A stretch of DNA of 7,747 nucleotides from Saprospiraceae bacterium (GCA_007125435.1 SLDF01000053.1:1-7747); one strand, 5' to 3'. Counted from the stretch's first letter, positions 1 to 7,650 are shown. Made by a program: numbers and translations. The notes: generated by a model not told the origin, from the letters alone.

Positions 1-7
1 ACTTACT

Positions 8-1042
8 ATGGCATTAGTTGACTTCACGGAGAAGGGGTTGTATTGTGCGCAGGGAGATTTTTACATCGACCCCTGGCGTCCTGTATCGAAAGCCCTTATC
101 ACACATGGACACTCTGACCACTCAAGGTATGGACACAAGGCCTATATAGCAACTCATCCTTCTGTGCCCATTATTAAGCATCGCCTCGGTAATATCCGCA
201 TCAATGGCGTTGACTTCAATGAGGCACTGTCCATCAATGGTGTGAAAGTGTCTTTTCACCCTGCCGGACACATTATCGGTTCAGCGCAGATACGGCTGGA
301 GCACAAAGGAGAAGTCTGGGTAATTTCAGGAGATTATAAACCGGACAAAGACAATTGCTCAGAAGACTTCGAGTTGGTCAAATGCCACACCTTCATCACA
401 GAGTCTACTTTTGGTCTACCTGTCTTTAATTGGAGGCCACAGCAGGAAATTTTTGATGACATCATAAACTGGTGGCAGAGCAATGCCGAACAAGGAAAAA
501 CCAGCCTGATCAGCGCTTATGCTCTGGGCAAAGCTCAGCGGATCATCCAGGGGCTGTCACCTGACTTGCCTGGCAAAATCTACACACACGGCGCCGTTGA
601 AAACATGAATATTGTACTTCGTGAAGCAGGTCACGATATCCAGCCGACGGTCAGAGTTACCAGAGACGTTACATCCAAAGACTTGGTTGGCCAGCTAATT
701 ATTGCCCCACCATCTGCATTAGGATCCGCATGGATCAAGCGCTTTAAAAACCCTGTCATTGCCATGGCTAGTGGCTGGATGGCGCTAAGAGGGGCTAGAA
801 GAAGGCGGGCCGCCGACAGGGGATTTGTACTATCAGATCACGCTGATTGGCGAGGGCTCAATACAGTCATCAAGGCCACAGGGGCAGAAAAGGTATTTGT
901 AACTCATGGGTATACTGACATCTTTACCCAATGGCTTAGGTCTATTGGCATCGATGCTGACATTGTATCTACAGAATATGGTGCAGAAGCTGAAGACACC
1001 CTAGACATGGCCTATGAATCATCTATTTCAGAACCATCATAA
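8..1042 (+). CDS. Ligase-associated DNA exonuclease (metallo-beta-lactamase / beta-CASP fold)
   Basis: Predicted metal-dependent nuclease of 344 residues, the usual length for the ligase-associated exonuclease family; it resembles the mRNA 3'-end processing factor/SNM1 nucleases. Visible in the sequence: the metal-binding HxHxDH motif as HGHSDH at residues 33-38, a further histidine in AGHIIGS (H88), the SGDYKPD aspartate (D109), ESTFG near 132-136 at the entry to the beta-CASP part, SDHADW (H278) and VTHGYTD (H300). These are the expected metal ligands, so the enzyme should be active. The start at base 8 gives the family's normal N-terminus (FTEKGLYC, then GDFYIDPWRP); only seven bases lie upstream, so its promoter and any upstream operon partner cannot be seen. 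The ATP-dependent DNA ligase follows immediately. By family knowledge the pair trims and seals DNA ends in repair; the exact substrate is inferred. Cytoplasmic, with no signal peptide. Confidence 0.93.
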   Translation: MALVDFTEKGLYCAQGDFYIDPWRPVSKALITHGHSDHSRYGHKAYIATHPSVPIIKHRLGNIRINGVDFNEALSINGVKVSFHPAGHIIGSAQIRLEHKGEVWVISGDYKPDKDNCSEDFELVKCHTFITESTFGLPVFNWRPQQEIFDDIINWWQSNAEQGKTSLISAYALGKAQRIIQGLSPDLPGKIYTHGAVENMNIVLREAGHDIQPTVRVTRDVTSKDLVGQLIIAPPSALGSAWIKRFKNPVIAMASGWMALRGARRRRAADRGFVLSDHADWRGLNTVIKATGAEKVFVTHGYTDIFTQWLRSIGIDADIVSTEYGAEAEDTLDMAYESSISEPS

Positions 1043-1055
1043 CCCCTTCTATAAC

Positions 1056-2648
1056 GTGAAAGCATTTGCACAGCTCTTTATTCAGCTAGATCAGACCAAT
1101 AAAACCAATACCAGAGTCAATGCATTAGCTCAATTTTTTTCTTCCGCGTCGGATGAAGACAAGGTATGGACGATTGCCTTGCTCTCTCATAAGAGACCAA
1201 AAAGAGCTGTCTCTACGACATTATTACGTCAGTTTGCGGCAACAGCCTCTGATATTCCACTTTGGTTATTTGAAGAATCTTATCACGTAGTTGGCGACCT
1301 TGCTGAAGCTATTGCCCTGGTTCTACCACCTCCCCAGAATAATATCCATGAGGATCAATCTCTTGACTATTGGGTCAGATCTATAGATGCTCTCAAGAAA
1401 GCAGAAGATCGTGAAAAAGAATCATTTGTAACAGAGGCATGGAAAGTCATGAAATACGAAGAGCGCTTTGTTTTCAACAAGCTAATAACCGGGGGTTTCA
1501 GATTAGGCGTATCTCAAAAGCTCATGACCCGCGCGCTTTCAAAGGCTACAGGCATAAGTGAGGACACTCTGGCACTCAGGTTAATGGGCAACTGGTCGCC
1601 ATTTGAGGCCACATTTGAAGACCTTGTCTTATCCAAAGATGGCTCCGAGCAAGCTTCAAAGCCCTACCCCTTTTATCTGGCCTATGCCCTGGAGGATGAA
1701 CCAAGCGACTTAGGCAACATAGACAAATGGCAGGCCGAATGGAAATGGGATGGCATAAGAGGTCAGGTCATCAAGCGCGAAGATCAATGGTTTGTCTGGT
1801 CAAGGGGCGAAGAGCTGGTGACTCCTCAGTTTCCCGAGTTGGAATCTATTGCTGAAGTACTTCCAAATGGGACAGTCATGGACGGCGAGATCATCGTATT
1901 CAAAGATGGTCAAGTTGAAGGATTCAACCTATTACAGTCCCGTCTCGGCCGCAAGAAGGTCGGTAAGAAACTCATGGAAAAAGCTCCTATTGCTTTCATA
2001 GCCTATGATCTATTAGAAGAAGAAGGATTAGATATCAGAGCCCGTTCATTGAAGTACCGGAGAAATGCTCTCGAACGCATTGTCGAATCATACAGGACTG
2101 ATCAGCTTATACTCTCCACTGTATTGTCGTCAGATAACTGGGGTTCACTTGTAGCGCTGAGAGAACAATCGAGAGAACACAAAGCCGAAGGCATCATGCT
2201 AAAGCGTCTGGATGCCCCTTATCTGGCCGGTCGTAAAAAAGGTGATTGGTGGAAGTGGAAAGTTGACCCTATGACCATCGACGCTGTGATGATATATGCA
2301 CAGAGGGGGCACGGTCGCAGAGCCAATCTATACAGTGACTACACATTTGCTGTCTGGGATGACAAAGATCTCGTCCCATTCACCAAGGCATACTCCGGGC
2401 TTACTGATAAAGAATTTGGGGAAGTTACAAGATTTGTAAAGAAAAATACCATAGAGCGTTTTGGACCGGTGCGATCAGTCACGCCAGAGCTTGTTTTTGA
2501 AATTGCTTTTGAAGGCATCAGAGCATCAAGTCGCCACAAGTCCGGCGTGGCACTTAGGTTTCCAAGAATCCATCGCTGGCGCAAAGACAAGCCTGCCGAA
2601 GAAGCGGGGACACTTGAAGAGCTAAAAGACCTATTGGACATGGAGTAA
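1056..2648 (+). CDS. ATP-dependent DNA ligase (GTG start preferred; ATG at 1014 possible)
   Basis: Seals nicks in duplex DNA through an enzyme-AMP intermediate made from ATP; cytoplasmic repair enzyme. From the GTG it is 530 residues: an N-terminal helical DNA-binding domain (about 1-200), the nucleotidyltransferase domain (about 220-405) and an OB-fold domain (about 406-530). Motif I is EWKWDG with the adenylated lysine at 230; motif III is VMDGEI (about 274-279), motif IV EGIMLK (about 378-383), motif V WWKWKVDP with K400 and K402, and the C-terminal RWRKDK motif VI is at about 507-512. All key residues are present. The GTG at 1056 is preferred because it gives VKAFAQLF, matching the usual MKxFAxLF opening, and lies 13 bases after the exonuclease stop. 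The ATG at 1014 would add 14 unrelated residues and a 29-base overlap. It is evidently co-transcribed with the exonuclease. The bacterial ligases with this helical N-terminal domain are distinct from NAD-dependent LigA and from LigD. Confidence 0.93.
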   Translation: MKAFAQLFIQLDQTNKTNTRVNALAQFFSSASDEDKVWTIALLSHKRPKRAVSTTLLRQFAATASDIPLWLFEESYHVVGDLAEAIALVLPPPQNNIHEDQSLDYWVRSIDALKKAEDREKESFVTEAWKVMKYEERFVFNKLITGGFRLGVSQKLMTRALSKATGISEDTLALRLMGNWSPFEATFEDLVLSKDGSEQASKPYPFYLAYALEDEPSDLGNIDKWQAEWKWDGIRGQVIKREDQWFVWSRGEELVTPQFPELESIAEVLPNGTVMDGEIIVFKDGQVEGFNLLQSRLGRKKVGKKLMEKAPIAFIAYDLLEEEGLDIRARSLKYRRNALERIVESYRTDQLILSTVLSSDNWGSLVALREQSREHKAEGIMLKRLDAPYLAGRKKGDWWKWKVDPMTIDAVMIYAQRGHGRRANLYSDYTFAVWDDKDLVPFTKAYSGLTDKEFGEVTRFVKKNTIERFGPVRSVTPELVFEIAFEGIRASSRHKSGVALRFPRIHRWRKDKPAEEAGTLEELKDLLDME

Positions 2649-2652
2649 GTCA

Positions 2653-2784
2653 TATGCATCAGCGATGCGTAAGGGTGGCGACGTAAGGAGCCAGACTCTG
2701 CGTAGCGATAGCGGAGCTGAGGCCGACCGTTTAGGGAGCCCTGTAGCGTAGCGACCTGCCGACGACAGGAGGTAGGTGATGCCC
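2653..2784. repeat. GC-rich structured intergenic block with imperfect internal direct repeats
   Basis: Bases 2656-2784 hold 81 G or C of 129 (63 percent), sharply above the AT-rich stretch that follows and above the neighbouring genes. Two imperfect direct copies about 47 bases apart are visible: TAAGGAGCC then GCGTAGCGA (2684-2708), and TTAGGGAGCC then GCGTAGCGA (2731-2754). CGTAAGG also occurs twice, at 2668 and 2682. A hairpin with an eight-pair stem and AGC loop lies at 2653-2671, and CCTG/CAGG at 2755-2768 can form a small stem. GCATCA at 2656-2661 is complementary to TGATGC at 2777-2782, so the block could close on itself. It starts just after the ligase stop and does not code convincingly on either strand. 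It may be a dispersed intergenic repeat or a structured RNA; copies elsewhere in the genome cannot be seen from here. Confidence 0.45.
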
Positions 2785-2790
2785 AAATCC

Positions 2791-2831
2791 AAAAAAATAA
2801 CATAAAACTAAGGCATACTATAAGCAAGCCT
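2791..2831 (-). terminator. Candidate intrinsic terminator of bamA
   Basis: On the minus strand, about 30 bases after the bamA stop, an imperfect hairpin occupies 2831-2811: AGGC pairs with GCCT, then one U-U mismatch, then four more pairs (one G-U) around a three-base loop. It is followed by a U-rich run ending in seven consecutive U (2797-2791). The stem is weak and the U7 tract lies about 13 bases past the hairpin, so the call is tentative. Position and orientation fit the end of the uppS-bamA unit, before convergent transcription from the ligase. Confidence 0.4.
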
Positions 2832-2861
2832 CATCCATGAAGTCATAATGGAGTCTACATC

Positions 2862-5405
2862 TTACTCCGGCTCGAAGCCTAAGATCACATTGAATCGGCC
2901 ATACTCGGTGATTCTATGCGGTGGCGCGCCTGGTAGATCCTTGTCAAAGCCAATACCATAGTCAAACCCAAGTGTACCAAACATAGGTAAGAAGACTCTG
3001 ACACCAAGTCCAAAGGAACGGCGCAGATCAAATGGATTGTAATTTCTAAGACCATTGAAGGCATTGATACCTTGTGCGAATGTCAGCACATATATAGAGG
3101 AACTCGGATTGAGAGATATCGGATAGCGGAGCTCGATGTCAAACTTGTTGTAGACTGATGCACCTCCATCAAAGCTACCTAATGACAACTCTCCAACATC
3201 ATAACCTCTGGCAGAGATAATATCCCGTCCTGCCAGCATGATAAATTGGTTAGACAGACCATCACCACCAACCTCAAAACGCTCAAATGGAATATTACCC
3301 AACTGAGAATTGTAATGCCCCAATATAGCCACTCTGGCATGGGCTCTGAAAACCAGCTTACCGACGATGGTCTTATACCAATCGATCTCTGCCTTCCACT
3401 TGTGATACTCCAGCCATCTGTACCGCTGCTCAGGAGGCATGTCGGCGTAGTTTGTTCTACCGTCAAACAGTGAGTAAGGTGGCGAGAATGTCGCTGATAA
3501 CAAAAACTTAGAACCTTCTCTAGGGAAGATAGGATCTCCAATAGTCGTTCTGGTCAAAGAGAAATTGATATTAATATTATTGTATGATCCGGTATTCAGC
3601 CGCTCGTCAAAGTCAGTCACGAAGGTAATGAGATTATAGTTTCTCACTTCCATATTCTCATATGCCAATGTTGCATTGAATAGGAAGTTGTCATCCGGCC
3701 ATCGAAGTCTGGTACCTAAACCAACATTAACTCCGCCCTGAGCAAAAAATCCATAATTAGAGGAATTTCTTGGGCTACCATTGGTAAACTTATTGTAGAA
3801 GCCTGCCACTGTGAAAGATGTCGGCTTCTTACCACCAAGCCAGGGCTCGGTGAATGTCATGTTGTATGCCTGAGAGAACCGACCATTGGATTGCACCCTT
3901 ACGGAAAGCCTCTGACCGTCACCCTGAGGCAGCGGAGACCAGGCCTCCTTCTTACCAATGTTTCTCATGGAGAAGTTATTGAACACAACTCCAAGCGTAC
4001 CTATGACACCAAAAAAGGAATAACCGGCTGACAGCTCTAGCTGATCAGATGGTTTTTCGTCAAGTGTATAAACTATATCTACGGTTCCTCTTTGATAATT
4101 TACAGGTGTATTGATATCCATTGTCTCAGGATCGAAGTACCCAAGGTTCATCAATTGGCGTTGGGATCTGATGATATCTGATCGGCTAAACTTTCTTCCG
4201 GGCATGGTGCGAAGTTCTCTACGTATGACATGTTCATGCGTCCTGTCATTGCCCTTGATGATTACTTTATCAATGGTAGCAGGTGGTCCTTCAAAGATTC
4301 TCATCTCGATATCGATGCTGTCATTTTCTACAGCTACTTCGATGGGGTCTGCATTGAAAAATAGATAACCATCATCCATATACAACGAGCTGACATCCCT
4401 GCCGTCTTCAGAGAAGCTAAGTCTCTTCTCTAGCAATTCCTGGTTGTATATATCGCCTTTTTCTATACCTAATACTGCACTTAATTGCTTGTCTGTATAG
4501 ATATTATTTCCTTTCCATGTGATGTCTCTGAAGTAGTATTGTGGCCCTTCGAATACATCAATCTTGATCATCAGGTACCCATCTTCGTCTCTCCATATAG
4601 AATCGTTGACAATACGGGCATCTCTATATCCCAGATTGTTATAAAGCCTGATGACACTTTCTTTATCTTCCTTGTAGTCTGAGGCGATCAATTTACTGGA
4701 ACTAAAAAGCTTGCTCTTTTTATTGGTGTTTTTCATCTTTCTCCTCAGCTTCCTATCAGTGATGGACTCATTTCCTGTGAAGAAGATATCTCTAATTTTT
4801 ACTTTACTGCCGCGATCTATATTAAACTCAAGTTGAATGGCATTATTTGCTTTTTCATCAGGTAGAACATCAACCGTCGTCTTGACATCTAGGTAACCTT
4901 TCTCTCTGAAGAATCGATTGATGGCAGATATAGCGCTTTGCTTCGTATTGTCTGTGACGATACCTCCCTTGAGTAAGATTTTTTCTAAATCAGCATTCAG
5001 ATCGGAGTGATAAGATTTCTTGACACCCTTGTAGGCATACTTGGATAATCGAGGTAGTTCGGTAACAATGATGTCTAAAAACACGACATCGCCTAACACT
5101 CGGCTTTGAACAATCTTAATGCCTGTAAAAAGCTTCAACTTCCACAATGCTTTGACTGCATTAGAAATATCAGCCCCGGGAATGCGAATCTTTTCTCCAA
5201 CCCTCAAGCCGGAGATTGAAATAATGGCATTTTCATCGCTGAAGGTTGCACCTGATACGCGGACTCCACCTATCTCATATTCTTTAGGCTCATCATATTG
5301 CATCAGCGTGAGAGAATCCGACTGACTATATACTGTCGAACTCAATCCCTGAAGGAGAATAAAAAACACACTAAATAATAGTAAGTGTATATGTTTCAAA
5401 GTCAT
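2862..5405 (-). CDS. bamA: Outer membrane protein assembly factor BamA (Omp85 family)
   Basis: Essential outer-membrane protein that folds and inserts beta-barrel proteins. The 847 residues begin with a signal peptide (hydrophobic core about 7-20, probable cleavage after S27 in VYS-Q). Five POTRA domains follow, at about 43-116, 117-198, 199-287, 288-373 and 374-451, recognisable by repeated openings such as IGGVRVSGA, IRDIFFTGN, FRDITWKGN and IDKVIIKGN, and by FEGP junctions. The 16-stranded barrel spans about 452-847, with TEPWLGGKKP near 519, PIFPREGSKF near 625, GGDGLS near 713 and the conserved loop-6 RGY at 733-735. The length fits Bacteroidota BamA. The protein ends GFEPE, so the usual terminal aromatic signal is followed by three extra residues. 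uppS lies 73 bases upstream on the same strand, the common order in this phylum, so co-transcription is likely. The Skp/OmpH chaperone genes often found downstream are absent; the next gene is the convergent ligase. Confidence 0.96.
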   Translation of the reverse strand: MTLKHIHLLLFSVFFILLQGLSSTVYSQSDSLTLMQYDEPKEYEIGGVRVSGATFSDENAIISISGLRVGEKIRIPGADISNAVKALWKLKLFTGIKIVQSRVLGDVVFLDIIVTELPRLSKYAYKGVKKSYHSDLNADLEKILLKGGIVTDNTKQSAISAINRFFREKGYLDVKTTVDVLPDEKANNAIQLEFNIDRGSKVKIRDIFFTGNESITDRKLRRKMKNTNKKSKLFSSSKLIASDYKEDKESVIRLYNNLGYRDARIVNDSIWRDEDGYLMIKIDVFEGPQYYFRDITWKGNNIYTDKQLSAVLGIEKGDIYNQELLEKRLSFSEDGRDVSSLYMDDGYLFFNADPIEVAVENDSIDIEMRIFEGPPATIDKVIIKGNDRTHEHVIRRELRTMPGRKFSRSDIIRSQRQLMNLGYFDPETMDINTPVNYQRGTVDIVYTLDEKPSDQLELSAGYSFFGVIGTLGVVFNNFSMRNIGKKEAWSPLPQGDGQRLSVRVQSNGRFSQAYNMTFTEPWLGGKKPTSFTVAGFYNKFTNGSPRNSSNYGFFAQGGVNVGLGTRLRWPDDNFLFNATLAYENMEVRNYNLITFVTDFDERLNTGSYNNININFSLTRTTIGDPIFPREGSKFLLSATFSPPYSLFDGRTNYADMPPEQRYRWLEYHKWKAEIDWYKTIVGKLVFRAHARVAILGHYNSQLGNIPFERFEVGGDGLSNQFIMLAGRDIISARGYDVGELSLGSFDGGASVYNKFDIELRYPISLNPSSSIYVLTFAQGINAFNGLRNYNPFDLRRSFGLGVRVFLPMFGTLGFDYGIGFDKDLPGAPPHRITEYGRFNVILGFEPE

Positions 5406-5478
5406 ATTAATCTCTTTGAGATAGTGTCATTAACGGCCATGTCAGACCTATGGTATATGTCACTACGTCATTTTAACA

Positions 5479-6228
5479 TTAAGTTACTCTTAACTGATCG
5501 CTTGTCTTGCCAAATCTCCTTTCCCTATGCTGATAAATGTACAGCGCCTCATACAAGCTCTCCTTTGTAAAATCAGGCCACAGTATATCCAGAAATACCA
5601 GTTCTGTATAGGCCATCTGCCAAAGTAAAAAGTTACTGATTCGGTTTTCGCCACTCGTGCGTATCAAAAGCTCCGGGTCAGGCATTTTGCTCGTTGACAT
5701 ATGCCTTTGCCAGTCTTCCTCGTTTATCTCACTAAAATCTTTTCCGGTCCTCTCAGCTTCTTCCATCAATGATCGCCCGGCTTGCATGATATCCCATCTG
5801 CCACTATAGTTCAGGGCAAGTGTCAAGGTCATACGTTCATTGTGTGCGGTTCGATCGATTCCGTCCTGTAGTGCTTTCCGCGTTCTGGAAGGCAACTTTT
5901 CCAGGTCACCTATGGCTTGAAGCCGTATATTGTTTTTGTTTAGGGTCTTGACTTCTTTTGCTGTAGTCTCCACCAATAAGCTCATCAATGCATTGACTTC
6001 CAGTTTTGGCCGATTCCAGTTTTCTGTCGAAAACGCATAGAGTGTCAGATACTTTATACCAAGCCTTGCAGAGTGCTCCGTCGCTTCTCTCACAGCCTTC
6101 ACGCCATTTCTATGACCAAAGATCCTCGGTTGATTGTGCAACTTTGCCCACCTTCCATTACCATCCATGATAATAGCTACGTGCTCCGGCAGATTACCTG
6201 TATCAATATGTTCTTCTGTATATATCAT
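5479..6228 (-). CDS. uppS: Isoprenyl transferase (undecaprenyl diphosphate synthase, cis-prenyltransferase)
   Basis: Condenses isopentenyl diphosphate units onto farnesyl diphosphate in cis to make undecaprenyl diphosphate, the lipid carrier for peptidoglycan and surface glycans; cytoplasmic or membrane-peripheral. The 249 residues match the usual length. Signature motifs are all present: IIMDGNGRWAK with the catalytic aspartate D22, GHR at 38-40, LYAFSTENWNRP at 63-74, NYSGRWDI at 140-147 (usually NYGGR), and the diphosphate-binding block with R190, SGE at 192-194, R196 and SNF at 198-200, plus E209 in the Mg-binding region. The ATG at 6228 places the first motif at the normal distance from the N-terminus. 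It lies 73 bases upstream of bamA, as is common in Bacteroidota, linking carrier-lipid synthesis with outer-membrane assembly. A phylum-type promoter box lies just upstream, so uppS probably heads the uppS-bamA unit. Product chain length is inferred from the family. Confidence 0.96.
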   Translation of the reverse strand: MIYTEEHIDTGNLPEHVAIIMDGNGRWAKLHNQPRIFGHRNGVKAVREATEHSARLGIKYLTLYAFSTENWNRPKLEVNALMSLLVETTAKEVKTLNKNNIRLQAIGDLEKLPSRTRKALQDGIDRTAHNERMTLTLALNYSGRWDIMQAGRSLMEEAERTGKDFSEINEEDWQRHMSTSKMPDPELLIRTSGENRISNFLLWQMAYTELVFLDILWPDFTKESLYEALYIYQHRERRFGKTSDQLRVT

Positions 6229-6249
6229 GCATTTCTTTCAAGCAGATGG

Positions 6250-6278
6250 CAAATTTAACCCAAATCATTTAATTACCT
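6250..6278 (-). promoter_or_regulatory. Candidate Bacteroidota-type promoter of uppS-bamA
   Basis: Read on the minus strand, TAAATTTG (6257-6250) matches the phylum's -7 consensus TAnnTTTG exactly. A TTTA-containing segment lies about 22 bases upstream and could serve as a degenerate -33 element (consensus TTTG). Transcription would start near 6243, leaving a leader of roughly 15 bases before the uppS ATG. The -7 match is seen directly; the -33 match is weak and the region is AT-rich, so chance is possible. Confidence 0.4.
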
Positions 6279-6426
6279 GTAAATTCAACGATAAGAATTG
6301 AAGACAGCTAATATAGAGATTTAATCGACAGCACACTTCTAAACTGTTTTATCCATTCAGTCCGTCTTTTACTTTTTTCAATGTAGAAGTTATAGACCAA
6401 GCCCTCTATGCAAGTACATAGCGAAA

Positions 6427-7650
6427 TTAATGCGTGGGTTTATCAGGTACAGGTGCTACAGCATTATAATCTTTCATAACGATCTCGCCGTATTCATTGA
6501 TAAGATCAGAGACCCTATCGGAGTCGTCTGATTGGATGATCATACCCACGTGATATGACTTTTCCATTCGCCACCATATTTCCGGCGCGTCAAAAGGCGA
6601 CATATCCGGCCACTCTTCTCTGGCAAGTGACACGATGATGCCCGCATGCTTCTTATGGAGCTTTGGCAGCTTGTAGGAGCCTCCGAGAGCCTTTGCTGTT
6701 TCGACCGCTGCCCACTCTGTCCACAGGTTTATACCAGTTGCTGCTTCTACCATTTCGCACAGATGGGCGCCACCTACGCGAGATGAGGTCTCCAGAAATA
6801 CAAACTCCCCGGTTTCTCTAGACTTGATAAACTCGGTATGCGAGGCGCTGAAGTTCATGCCGAATGCTTTCATCACAGCATCTGTCGCTTTTTTGAGCGC
6901 TTTGGCTTCGGTATGGCTGTCAGGTAAAGTCATCGACCTGAATACGCCACCTCCATGTGCAACCTCCATCGGTGTGTTGACATATTTACTTGATTTGCAG
7001 AATATCAGCTTGCCGTTTTCTGAGAGCGCATCGACATGATATACATCTCCCGGCCTAAACTGCTCCGCCAAAAACATATGGCGCCTGTTCTCAAGTCGAT
7101 GTACCATTTCCCAAAACTCAGCCTTATCCGATGTCTTTTTGATACCGGTAGCTGAGGCTTCTCCTCTGGGCTTGATCAGCCATGGACCTTCTACCGTATC
7201 GAGATACTTATTCATCTCCTCATCATTAAATAAGGATGTAAATGGTGGCACATTGATACCGGCCTCATCCGCCTTAAACCTCATGGCTAGCTTATCTCTG
7301 AAATACCTCGCTGTGGTCTGCCCCATTCCCGGAAATCTAAATTCTTCTCTTATCAGAGCTGCCTTCTCTACATCAAAATCATCTAAAGCCACAATTCGAT
7401 CAACCTTATTGTGACGCATCAGCCAGGAAATCCCGAGCAACATCTCATTGAGATTCCAATTGCCATCCTCATCCTCGTCCATATAAAATGTGTCATCAAT
7501 ATAGTCATAAGGCCACGGCTCGTCCTTGAGCTTCTTCGAAGTCAGAAAAAAAACGCGATTACCTAATTCTTTGCAAGCTTTTAAAAACGGTCCCCCTTTG
7601 AAGTAGCTTGATAGACAAAGAAATGTCAGACCTGTAGATGATGTAGACAT
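6427..7650 (-). CDS. ATP-grasp domain protein, substrate unknown (carboxylate-amine/thiol ligase type)
   Basis: Predicted cytoplasmic enzyme of 407 residues that would activate a carboxylate with ATP as an acyl phosphate and join it to an amine or thiol. The N-terminal part (about 7-105) looks like a pre-ATP-grasp alpha/beta domain ending in ALDDFDVEKAALI. The linker PGMGQTTARYFRDKLAMR (107-124) is typical of this family. The ATP-grasp fold runs from about 115 to 320: WLIKPR with the nucleotide-binding lysine K160, a small-residue loop EASATG at 164-169, AEQFRPGDVYHVDAL at 195-209, and the metal-binding strand HTEF (271-274) with FLETSSRVGGAH at 285-296, where E287 and R291 fit the ExxxR pattern. 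The residue usually Asn in ExN is Ser (S289). A C-terminal domain (about 330-395) completes it. It is separated from uppS by 197 bases and no biosynthetic partner is visible, so the substrate cannot be assigned. The 97 bases upstream show no clear promoter. Confidence 0.85.
   Translation of the reverse strand: MSTSSTGLTFLCLSSYFKGGPFLKACKELGNRVFFLTSKKLKDEPWPYDYIDDTFYMDEDEDGNWNLNEMLLGISWLMRHNKVDRIVALDDFDVEKAALIREEFRFPGMGQTTARYFRDKLAMRFKADEAGINVPPFTSLFNDEEMNKYLDTVEGPWLIKPRGEASATGIKKTSDKAEFWEMVHRLENRRHMFLAEQFRPGDVYHVDALSENGKLIFCKSSKYVNTPMEVAHGGGVFRSMTLPDSHTEAKALKKATDAVMKAFGMNFSASHTEFIKSRETGEFVFLETSSRVGGAHLCEMVEAATGINLWTEWAAVETAKALGGSYKLPKLHKKHAGIIVSLAREEWPDMSPFDAPEIWWRMEKSYHVGMIIQSDDSDRVSDLINEYGEIVMKDYNAVAPVPDKPTH

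Noticed and set aside
2653..2671. Eight-pair hairpin after the ligase stop as an intrinsic terminator
   Set aside because: The sequence after it on the plus strand is purine-rich and GC-rich, with no T-run; kept only as part of the GC-rich block.
2339..2827. 162-codon open frame on the minus strand, antisense to the ligase 3' end and running through the GC-rich block
   Set aside because: It overlaps a well-supported ligase gene by over 300 bases, has low-complexity Ser/Arg-rich composition, no recognisable domain, and owes its length to the GC-rich block.
3179..3541. 120-codon minus-strand frame inside bamA
   Set aside because: It lies entirely within the BamA barrel coding region in another frame; the translation is Cys/Trp/Ser-rich and resembles no protein.
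4111..4368. 85-codon plus-strand frame opposite the bamA POTRA region
   Set aside because: Shadow of a conserved gene on the opposite strand; no domain or upstream signal.
5406..5478. Imperfect inverted repeat AGTGACAT/ATGACACT between uppS and bamA
   Set aside because: Short, with a central mismatch and no matching regulatory context; better treated as a plain operon spacer.
6406..6421. Hairpin just after the ATP-grasp stop (CTATG/CATAG stem) as a terminator
   Set aside because: Only five Watson-Crick pairs plus one wobble, AT-rich, and no U-run follows it on the minus strand.
7139..7414. 91-codon plus-strand frame opposite the ATP-grasp gene
   Set aside because: Antisense shadow of a gene with clear family motifs; Ser/Leu-rich composition without features of its own.
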